The position numbers and the translations under genes were made by a program. Below the pieces are notes generated by a model. That model was not told the DNA's origin and did no database searches. It saw only the letters and a program-made list of their open reading frames with translations. Positions 5,412-11,344 of a DNA stretch of 11,344 bases are shown here, piece by piece; position 1 is the stretch's first letter, and the number at the start of each line of letters is the position of its first letter. The stretch is from CAYJPA01 sp964371945 (GTDB lineage: Bacteria; Chloroflexota; Chloroflexia; Thermomicrobiales; UBA6265): positions 1-11,344 of the forward strand of contig CAYJPA010000123.1 in NCBI GenBank assembly GCA_964371945.1, in the 5' to 3' direction.

Positions 5412-8400
5412 ATGTCTGGTAGTTCGTCTGTCTCATCAAACCGGTCTCCGATGATTGGCCGTTCGCGGGAGCGCGTGCTCTTGCACGAGGAAGTCGTCCG
5501 CGCCATCGCGGGACGAGGCCGGTTGGTGTTGATCGGCGGCGAGGCCGGCATTGGAAAGACCACCCTAGCACGCGACGCCGTCCAGGAAGCACGGCAACGA
5601 GGCGCGCTCGTGCTGTCCGGCAATTGCCATGATTTGACCTCGAGTCCGCCTTATGCTCCGTGGCTCGATCTGGCAACGGGGTATCCGGTTGATCCCACGC
5701 TGCCGCCTTTCCCGCCCGCATTCGCCGGAGGAGATCTGGCCGGCATCCAGAGTCAGTCCGCGCTGTTCTCGGAAACCCTGGCATTCCTGACCGCGATTGC
5801 GAGGTCGCGACCAGTGGTCGTGCTGCTCGAGGATTTGCACTGGTCGGACTCCGCGAGTCTCGAGCTCCTGCGATTCCTATCCGCCAGAATTTCGGAATTG
5901 CCCGTTCTCCTGCTGATCACGTATCGGGTGGACGAACTAACACGACGACATCCACTCTATCAACAATTGCCAGGATTAATTCGTTCCGGGTTAGGTATAC
6001 GGCTCGACCTAAGACGACTCGACGAATCAGCAATTGGCGAGCTCATCAGGATGCGATATCGCCTTCCCGTGGACGACGAAAAGCGGTTGCTGGACTACCT
6101 GGAGCAACATGCCCAGGGTAATCCTTTCTATGCGACCGAGCTCTTGCGAGCGCTGGAGGAAGAGGGCGAGCTCCTCATAACGAGCTCTGGATCGAGCCTG
6201 GCGGTTTTGGAGCGGCTCGTCTTGCCCACATTGCTCACGCAAATCATCGAGGCCCGCGTCGGCCGGCTCAACGAATCAGCTCGAAAGCCGTTGTCAATCG
6301 CCGCGGTCATCGGCGAAGAGATCCCAATCGATCTCTGGGCCGAACTTTCCGAGATCGGCGGAGAAGATCTCTTCTCGGTGATTGAGGAGGCAACAGATGC
6401 CAGTTTGTTGGAAGCGAGTCGAGACGGTGTCCGCGTTCGATTCGTGCATGCCCTCACTCGAGACACGCTCTATGAATCCATCCTGCCACCACGACGCCGG
6501 CTCTGGCACCGGGCGGTCGCCGAAGCCCTCATGCATCGTCGAAATCCCGATCCTGACGCGGTTGCCCACCATTTGAGCCAAGCGGGAGACGAACGGGCGC
6601 CCGAGTGGTTGGTCAAAGCTGGAAACCGGGCGCAGCGAGCATATACCTGGTTAATCGCTGCCGAGCGCTTCATCTCTGCTGCTTCATCGCTCGAATCCAT
6701 CGCCGGTTCAGAGAGAGCGCGCGGCTGGCTGCTCTTTCGAGCTGCCCGGCTGATGCGTCTTGCCCATCCCGAGCGCGGGATCGAATTGCTGCGCGAAAGT
6801 CGCCGCCTGGCGATCGAGTCCGGCGACCGGCTGCTCGCCGGCGACGCTCACTATTCGATCGGACTGCTGACGATCTACTCTGACCGAATAGGTGAGGGTA
6901 TCGACCTGATTGAAGCCGGCATCGAGATGTTGGAAGCCCTCGAATTCGATGAGCTCCGAGGCGACAGCACTGTCGCGATCGCTCTTGCGGATTCACTTCC
7001 TCAACTTGAGGGTGCCGCCGACAGCGATGTCGAGTCAAGCCTGTCGCTGCAGCGAACCAGCGGCCTAAACCATCGGAAGGGCAGCCTCCCCTGGTGGTAC
7101 GCGGCGGCCGGAAAGCCGCATGCCGCTCTCGAGTTCGGTGAGGTTTTCCTCGCCGCCGCGAACAGGTTGGCAACGCCGGGCGGGCTTGTGCAGTCAGCAA
7201 CCGGTCACTGCTATTTGGGATTGGGTTGCGCATTTGCAGCAGTTGGTCAGCCGGAAGAAGCGGAGTCGGCGTTCGACACGGCACGTTCGATCTATCGAAC
7301 CCTCGATCACCACGGCGTCATCGCGGTCGCCTTCCTGGCAGAACTGCGGCACGTCACCCACTCCTACCGGGTCGAGGACGTTGCTCATCGCCGGCGGTTG
7401 ACCGAAGAAGCAGTGACGGCGCTCGACCAGGCCGGTGGTGCGATGCCAACGGGCTTTTCGTCAGCCGTTGCGCGCCTGGGAGGTCTCGTGATTGACGGTG
7501 GCTGGGACGAAGTCGAGCGCGTGGTAAACGAGATCGACGAGCCTGGTCACGCGTTCGTTCTTCGTGGGATGTCTGAAGCGATCGCCGAGATCGCAATGCA
7601 CAAAGGTGATCGTGCAACCGCGTGGAAGCACGTCAACATGTCGCTTCCAGATGGTCCGAAGCAGGTATTCGGTAGCCGTTTTTTCCAAGAATCGCTTCTC
7701 TTCCAGCGGGTAGCTTCAGCACTCTCGATATCCGATGGTCAATTGGAAAATGCGGAAGCATGGCTTGAAGCACATGACTCCTGGCTTGCGGCTTCAGGCT
7801 CCGGTCTCGGAGCTTCCGACGGCAAGCTTGCCTGGGCGAGATACCACCTGGCGACCGGCGATCTCGACGCGGCATTGGTTTCTGCAACTCATTCACTTGG
7901 GCTGGCGGGCAGTCCCAGACAGCCGCTCGCGCTCGTCCGGGCGGATCGGCTACTCGGCGAGATCGAAACCATTCGCGGAAGATTTCTTGTCGCTGAGCAG
8001 CACCTCAATGCGGCCCTAGATTTGACAACCCGCTGTGAAGCGAAGTTCGAACGAGCCTTGACATTGGTCGCGCTCGCCGAGCTCCGCTCGCGAGAAGGCC
8101 GAGCCGAGGAAACGGAGAAATTCGCAACCGAGGCGGAGGAAGTCTGCCGTCAACTCGGAGCCAAACCAACGCTGCTTCGCATTGAAGCAATGAGGTCTGC
8201 GTCTCAGGAGCCGGTTCCTGCCGCGATCCCATTCGGGCTGACTGCTCGCGAAATCGAAGTGCTCAACCTCGTGTCCCAGGGGCTGACTGACGCCACGGTC
8301 GCCGCTCAACTCTTCATCAGTCCCCGGACTGTTGGGCAACACCTGCGCTCGATCTACGGCAAGCTCGAAGTCTCCTCCCGCTCCGCCGCTACCAGAATTG

Positions 8401-8423
8401 CAATCGAGAAAGGAATTTCCTGA
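5412..8423 (+). CDS. LAL-type LuxR-family transcriptional regulator with N-terminal AAA-like ATPase
   Basis: This 1003-residue protein has the architecture of large ATP-binding LuxR regulators (MalT-like STAND group). The P-loop GGEAGIGKT is at about 42-50 with Lys49, and the Walker B segment VVVLLEDLHWSD at about 135-146. A sensor-like LLLITYRVDE lies near 167-176, and a conserved ALTRDTLYESI sits before the repeat region. Roughly residues 390-930 are helical and repeat-like (TPR-type, judged from Ala/Leu/Arg-rich helix pairs). The C-terminus, about 941-1003, is a GerE/LuxR helix-turn-helix: LTAREIEVL, then TDATVAAQLFISPRTVGQHL, then KLEVSSRSAA. Ligand and ATP binding are expected to control oligomerisation and DNA binding; the ligand is unknown. 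ATG 5412 follows a GAGAG. A GTG at 5361 would add 17 residues and an ATG at 5451 would begin just before the conserved IGRSRE. The cupin and FAD-oxidase genes downstream on the same strand are possible targets by position only. Confidence 0.92.
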   Translation: MSGSSSVSSNRSPMIGRSRERVLLHEEVVRAIAGRGRLVLIGGEAGIGKTTLARDAVQEARQRGALVLSGNCHDLTSSPPYAPWLDLATGYPVDPTLPPFPPAFAGGDLAGIQSQSALFSETLAFLTAIARSRPVVVLLEDLHWSDSASLELLRFLSARISELPVLLLITYRVDELTRRHPLYQQLPGLIRSGLGIRLDLRRLDESAIGELIRMRYRLPVDDEKRLLDYLEQHAQGNPFYATELLRALEEEGELLITSSGSSLAVLERLVLPTLLTQIIEARVGRLNESARKPLSIAAVIGEEIPIDLWAELSEIGGEDLFSVIEEATDASLLEASRDGVRVRFVHALTRDTLYESILPPRRRLWHRAVAEALMHRRNPDPDAVAHHLSQAGDERAPEWLVKAGNRAQRAYTWLIAAERFISAASSLESIAGSERARGWLLFRAARLMRLAHPERGIELLRESRRLAIESGDRLLAGDAHYSIGLLTIYSDRIGEGIDLIEAGIEMLEALEFDELRGDSTVAIALADSLPQLEGAADSDVESSLSLQRTSGLNHRKGSLPWWYAAAGKPHAALEFGEVFLAAANRLATPGGLVQSATGHCYLGLGCAFAAVGQPEEAESAFDTARSIYRTLDHHGVIAVAFLAELRHVTHSYRVEDVAHRRRLTEEAVTALDQAGGAMPTGFSSAVARLGGLVIDGGWDEVERVVNEIDEPGHAFVLRGMSEAIAEIAMHKGDRATAWKHVNMSLPDGPKQVFGSRFFQESLLFQRVASALSISDGQLENAEAWLEAHDSWLAASGSGLGASDGKLAWARYHLATGDLDAALVSATHSLGLAGSPRQPLALVRADRLLGEIETIRGRFLVAEQHLNAALDLTTRCEAKFERALTLVALAELRSREGRAEETEKFATEAEEVCRQLGAKPTLLRIEAMRSASQEPVPAAIPFGLTAREIEVLNLVSQGLTDATVAAQLFISPRTVGQHLRSIYGKLEVSSRSAATRIAIEKGIS

Positions 8424-8444
8424 ACCACTAACTCCAAATCACGG

Positions 8445-8464
8445 TCTGCGTAAAACTACGCAGA
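8445..8464 (+). terminator. Hairpin after the LAL regulator gene
   Basis: TCTGCGTA (8445-8452) and TACGCAGA (8457-8464) form a perfect 8-bp stem with an AAAC loop, 21 bases after the stop codon. No T-run follows. It is the likely end of the regulator transcript. Confidence 0.45.
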
Positions 8465-8546
8465 GCACATTCGGCGTATCTTCAATCCCGTCCTACCGCA
8501 TTTGAGCAGTCCTGCCGATGTGCTGGTCCTGCTCTCCTCATAGGAT

Positions 8547-8557
8547 GTGATTCACAC
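8547..8557. promoter_or_regulatory. Palindrome TGTGATTCACA upstream of the cupin gene
   Basis: TGTGA and TCACA flank a single T, a perfect 11-base dyad in the 265-base gap before the cupin gene. Half-sites like these occur in operators of several regulator families, but the spacing is not that of CRP. A second copy lies inside the cupin gene, so chance is possible. Confidence 0.25.
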
Positions 8558-8688
8558 CCAGCGACCCGGTTTCGCGAAAGCCAAGTCTCCGAAGCAGACA
8601 CAGACGAGGGGAGTCACCTGCTTCGCCCCATTCGCGAGTCAGGTCGCTGGTACTACGCCGGTTTGAATTGGAAATGGAAGGCAACGAT

Positions 8689-9237
8689 GTGAACACAAAT
8701 CGTTTTCGGATATTGATTGTGATGTTCGCCCTTAGTGCTGTCATTGCCGCATCCGTTGACCGAACCATTGCTCAAGACGCGACACCGGCGGCGGGTCCGA
8801 TTGCCCCGCATGACCTCGCACCCGGCGTGGTCGCCGAGGTTCTCGCCGGCGCGCCCTCCGCGCTGGCGCCAGGGCAGACCGTCTGGGTCGCGCGCTTCGT
8901 TTTCCAATCTGGCGCCGAGATATTCCCGCATAGCCATCCGGGAACGACAGTCCTCGGTGTGCTCTCCGGCAGCTTTGGATGGACGCTTCAGGCAGGCACT
9001 GCTCATCTTGTCCGAGGAGCCGCTGGAACCACGCCCAGCCCCGTCGAAGATGTGACCATCGTGGGCACGGAGGTGATTTTGGGGCCTGGAGATGCCATCT
9101 ACTACGAAAGCGATGTGATTCACACCGCTCGCGGCGCCGGCGACACGGAGACGGTCGTGCTCGAAACGCTCGTGCTCGAAACGGGCGCACCACTTCTGAT
9201 GCTGGCCGGGACGGATATGGGCACGCCTTCGACGTAG
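8689..9237 (+). CDS. Exported cupin-domain protein
   Basis: This 182-residue protein begins with a signal peptide: Arg5 and Arg7, then a hydrophobic core ILIVMFALSAVIA, with likely cleavage near Ala28 before QDATPAA. The mature part is a small beta-barrel cupin. Motif 1 is GAEIFPHSHPG at 75-85, with His81 and His83. Motif 2 is GPGDAIYYESDVIHT at about 132-146, with His145. Three His could hold a metal, but the Glu that normally follows HxH is replaced (Thr86/Thr87), so metal binding or activity is uncertain. GTG 8689 is chosen because GGAAGG (8676-8681) lies seven bases upstream and the signal peptide then has a normal charged start; TTG 8668 would add seven acidic residues. There is no lipobox Cys. 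A five-codon duplication (VLETL/VLETG) lies near the C-terminus. It may act with the FAD oxidase downstream or bind a small molecule outside the membrane; the role is unknown. Confidence 0.83.
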   Translation: MNTNRFRILIVMFALSAVIAASVDRTIAQDATPAAGPIAPHDLAPGVVAEVLAGAPSALAPGQTVWVARFVFQSGAEIFPHSHPGTTVLGVLSGSFGWTLQAGTAHLVRGAAGTTPSPVEDVTIVGTEVILGPGDAIYYESDVIHTARGAGDTETVVLETLVLETGAPLLMLAGTDMGTPST

Positions 9238-9255
9238 TCCAAAGCGACTTCGATG

Positions 9256-9283
9256 TACTCGGACGCCGATTTGCGTCCGAGTA
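9256..9283 (+). terminator. Perfect 11-bp hairpin between the cupin and FAD-oxidase genes
   Basis: TACTCGGACGC (9256-9266) pairs without mismatch with GCGTCCGAGTA (9273-9283) across a CGATTT loop, 18 bases after the cupin stop. A purine-rich stretch rather than a T-run follows. It could end the cupin transcript, stabilise its 3' end, or sit in the leader of the oxidase mRNA 47 bases before its start. Confidence 0.55.
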
Positions 9284-9330
9284 GGAGAGAGTGAAGAAAC
9301 TCGCTCGTAGCACATAAGGTGGAGTAAGAC

Positions 9331-10731
9331 ATGACAGTAACTGGAATGAAGTCCGAGATCGATACCACGGCACTAGCGGCATTCACGGCAGCTTTCCGGG
9401 GTAAAGTTCTACAATTTGGGGACGCGGGTTACGATGAGGCTCGCGCGGTTTACAACGCGATGCACGATCGGCGACCGGCGCTCATCGCACAACCGGTGGA
9501 TACGGCTGACGTAGCAGCGGCCGTCAACTTTGCCCGAGATCAGGGTCTCCTGCTGTCGATCAAGGGCGGATCGCACAATGTGAACGGCTTCGGGACAAAC
9601 GACGGCGGGCTGGTGATCGATCTGTCGCAAATGCGGAGCGTCTTCGTCGATCCTAAAGCCAAGACGGCGGTCATCGGCGGCGGCGCGACCTGGGGCGATG
9701 TCGATCACGCTACCCACGTGTACGGTCTCGCGACACCCGGCGGAATCCTCTCGACCACAGGGGTTGCCGGGCTGACGCTCGGCGGTGGATTCGGTCATCT
9801 GACGCGGCGCTACGGTCTGTGTTGCGACAATCTGCTCTCTGCCGAAGTCGTGACCGCGGATGGCCGGATCGTCATCGCAAGCGCGGACGAAAATCAGGAT
9901 CTCTTCTGGGCGATCCGCGGCGGCGGCGGCAACTTCGGGGTTGCAACCCGCTTAAGCTTCAAGCTCTACCCGGTTTCGACCGTTTACGGCGGGCCGATTT
10001 TCTACCCCGCGGAAGCCAGCGCCCAGGTCCTCACCTTCTTCCGTGAATTCATCGCCTCCGCCCCACGCGAGATCAGTGCGTTTTTCGGCTACCACGAGGC
10101 GCCACCCGCTCCATTCGTGCCGGAGCCGCTATGGGGCCACAAAGCATGCGCGATCGTGGTTTGCTATACCGGTCCGCTGGAGGACGCCGAAGCGGCAATT
10201 CGGCCGATTCGAGAAGCCGGTCCAGTCGCGCTCGACCTCTGCGGGCCAATCCCCTATCCAGCATTGAATTCGATGTTCGACGCGCTCCTCCCGCATGGAC
10301 TCAACCACTACTGGAAAGCAGACTTTGTGCGCGAACTGAGCGACGCAGCGATCGAAGTCCACGCCGCGCACGGGCCGCGCGTTCCCAACTTTTTCTCTTT
10401 GATGCATCTCTATCCGCTCGATGGCGCCGTGCAAGATGTGCCAAAAGACGACACCGCCTTCACGTATCGAGATGTCAACTTCACGCACATCATCGCGGGA
10501 ATTGACAGTGATCCAACGAACATGCCGGACCACACCGCATGGGTGAGGGAGTACTGGGCGGCGCTACACCCGCTCTCCGCGGGCGGCGCGTACATCAACT
10601 TCCTGATGGACGAGGGGCAGGACCGCATTCAGGCGACCTACCTCGACAACTACCCGAAGCTGGTCGCCGCCAAGAACCGGTGGGATCCTAGCAACCTATT
10701 CCGGATGAACCAGAACATCCGGCCAAGCTAA
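9331..10731 (+). CDS. FAD-binding oxidoreductase, berberine-bridge/PCMH type
   Basis: The 466-residue product is a vanillyl-alcohol-oxidase-superfamily flavoprotein. The PCMH FAD domain spans about 45-215. GGSHNVNGFG at 79-88 contains His82, the usual site of the covalent FAD link, and PGGI..TTGVAGLTLGGGFG runs over about 136-155. RRYGLCCDNLL and VVTADGR follow, then GGGGNFGVATR at 197-207. The substrate domain fills the middle. A BBE-type C-terminus ends with WDPSNLFRMNQNIRPS, which places the last residues against the flavin. At the position where bicovalent relatives carry a second FAD-linking Cys there is Leu140, so a single His link is expected. Members oxidise alcohols, sugars or secondary metabolites with oxygen; the substrate is not inferable. 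There is no signal peptide, so it is probably cytoplasmic. ATG 9331 has AAGGTGGAG (9316-9324) six bases upstream. It lies 93 bases after the cupin and may share control with it. Confidence 0.92.
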   Translation: MTVTGMKSEIDTTALAAFTAAFRGKVLQFGDAGYDEARAVYNAMHDRRPALIAQPVDTADVAAAVNFARDQGLLLSIKGGSHNVNGFGTNDGGLVIDLSQMRSVFVDPKAKTAVIGGGATWGDVDHATHVYGLATPGGILSTTGVAGLTLGGGFGHLTRRYGLCCDNLLSAEVVTADGRIVIASADENQDLFWAIRGGGGNFGVATRLSFKLYPVSTVYGGPIFYPAEASAQVLTFFREFIASAPREISAFFGYHEAPPAPFVPEPLWGHKACAIVVCYTGPLEDAEAAIRPIREAGPVALDLCGPIPYPALNSMFDALLPHGLNHYWKADFVRELSDAAIEVHAAHGPRVPNFFSLMHLYPLDGAVQDVPKDDTAFTYRDVNFTHIIAGIDSDPTNMPDHTAWVREYWAALHPLSAGGAYINFLMDEGQDRIQATYLDNYPKLVAAKNRWDPSNLFRMNQNIRPS

Positions 10732-10741
10732 GTGTGCGAGG

Positions 10742-10779
10742 AGAATGCGTTTGTCCCCAATTGGGGACGAACGCATTCT
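10742..10779. terminator. Long inverted repeat after the FAD-oxidase gene (probable bidirectional terminator)
   Basis: Two 17-base arms (10742-10758 and 10763-10779) pair with a single T:G wobble around an AATT loop. The centre, CCCCAATTGGGG, is itself palindromic. It starts 11 bases after the stop codon and stands between the FAD oxidase and a possible opposing gene. No long T-run follows on either side. Confidence 0.65.
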
Positions 10780-10894
10780 TGCGGTCCACGAGGTTTCGTT
10801 ACCGTGGGGCTGTTCACACAAAAATACACGGTCTGTAGCCGGCTGCGACGCGCAATGCGAAATTGCATGTCTGGTTTGGACGAAGGACAAGAGC

Positions 10895-11191
10895 TCAGTG
10901 CCGAAGTCGAACCGGCGCGGGGGGCCGTGCTGTCTTTGGCACCCGGTAGCAGATCGGCTTTTCCAATCCCCGAACATACCCCAGCACGGCATCAGCCGTT
11001 TCGTACCAGCGGATGCCGCGACCTGATCCACCCAGTGGACTGAGCGCGATCGGGACTGAAGCAGGCTCTGACAAAGCGTCGTCTCTGAACTGACTCAACC
11101 AGTCGGTGAAATTGGCGGCGCCGTCCTCTCCCCGCCAGCCGGCAGCCACTGAACAATCGAATCGTCGCGCGAGGTCAATTGCGGCGAGCAT
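10895..11191 (-). CDS. Possible small hypothetical protein on the minus strand
   Basis: An ATG at 11191 (a GTG lies directly before it) opens a 98-residue frame ending at 10895. GAGGTG stands five bases upstream, a good ribosome-binding site. The protein reads sensibly: AAIDLARRFDCSVAAGWRGE, then FTDWLSQFRDDAL, a Gly-rich IALSPLGGSGRGIRWYE, and a basic end. It has mixed helix and strand character, no membrane span and no motif that I can name. Third-position G+C is about 60% by eye, in the range of a real gene here. It would be the only minus-strand gene and converges on the FAD oxidase, with the long inverted repeat between them. It could also be a decayed or chance frame, since overlapping plus-strand frames exist. 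Confidence 0.4.
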   Translation of the reverse strand: MLAAIDLARRFDCSVAAGWRGEDGAANFTDWLSQFRDDALSEPASVPIALSPLGGSGRGIRWYETADAVLGYVRGLEKPICYRVPKTARPPAPVRLRH

Positions 11192-11344
11192 CACGTCACC
11201 TCAGTTGCGGGATCCAGACAGCTTATCGATGAAACATGCGCCAATTGCGCTGCTTTGAACAGTAGGCGAATGTAAGTCGCGAAAGCACCACGAGAGTGAC
11301 TCAAAGGTGACAAAAGCGTGCCAACTGCGTCAAACCATCGGGTT
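11192..11344. other. Window end without recognised gene
   Basis: These 153 bases are AT-richer (about 48% G+C in 11221-11280) and hold no convincing frame. GTGAC occurs twice, at 11296-11300 and 11307-11311, one helical turn apart. If the minus-strand gene is real, this is its upstream region. Confidence 0.3.

Noticed and set aside
6670..7284. A 204-codon minus-strand frame inside the LAL regulator
   Set aside because: It is Arg/Pro/Ser-rich low-complexity translation opposite a continuous plus-strand repeat domain.
8502..8546. TTGAGC with TAGGAT as a promoter for the cupin gene
   Set aside because: The distance between the two hexamers is far too long for one sigma-70 promoter.
8653..9315. 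Minus-strand frames of 213-220 codons opposite the cupin
   Set aside because: The plus strand has a signal peptide, a ribosome-binding site and cupin motifs; the opposite translations have none.
10732..11043. Plus-strand frames of about 95-103 codons after the FAD oxidase
   Set aside because: They run through the long inverted repeat just after the stop codon and their translations look random.

Overview
The window comes from a GC-rich bacterium (about 60% G+C in most genes) that uses GTG and TTG starts as well as ATG. The mix of genes, and an exported protein whose mature end begins with a QDATPAA-type segment, recalls Chloroflexota of the Thermomicrobia type. That placement is an impression from style and was not tested by phylogeny; an actinobacterium cannot be excluded. 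Almost every convincing gene is on the + strand. No rRNA, tRNA, CRISPR array, insertion sequence or attachment site was seen.

Layout. Bases 1-126 are the tail of an unidentified gene, perhaps a methyltransferase. A mandelate racemase/muconate lactonizing enzyme superfamily member follows at once (163-1299). Next is a compact type II toxin-antitoxin pair, a DUF433 antitoxin and a DUF5615 PIN-like toxin (1378-1996), noticeably poorer in G+C than its surroundings. A DadA-like FAD-dependent amine/amino-acid oxidoreductase starts soon after the toxin (2048-3433). Bases 3434-4052 are mostly intergenic, with a short hypothetical gene (3673-3906) closed by a perfect 11-bp hairpin. Then come a three-helix membrane protein of unknown function (4053-4586), an Asp/Glu racemase-family protein (4659-5330) and a roughly 1000-residue LAL-type LuxR regulator (5412-8423). 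The last genes are a secreted cupin (8689-9237) and a berberine-bridge-type FAD oxidase (9331-10731), separated by a perfect hairpin. A 17-bp-stem inverted repeat follows the oxidase, and a possible small minus-strand gene converges on it (10895-11191).

How they may work together. Three enzymes (enolase-superfamily member, DadA-like oxidase, Asp/Glu racemase-like protein) belong to families that act on the alpha-carbon of amino acids or related acids, so a scavenging or stereochemistry-handling locus is possible. They are separated by unrelated genes and do not form one operon. The LAL regulator lies directly upstream of the cupin and the FAD oxidase and could control them; this rests on position only.

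Nothing here is clearly a new defence or mobile system. The points most worth following are the unknown membrane protein, the short gene with its own terminator, the racemase-like and enolase-like enzymes with altered diagnostic residues, and the set of perfect intergenic hairpins lacking U-tracts.
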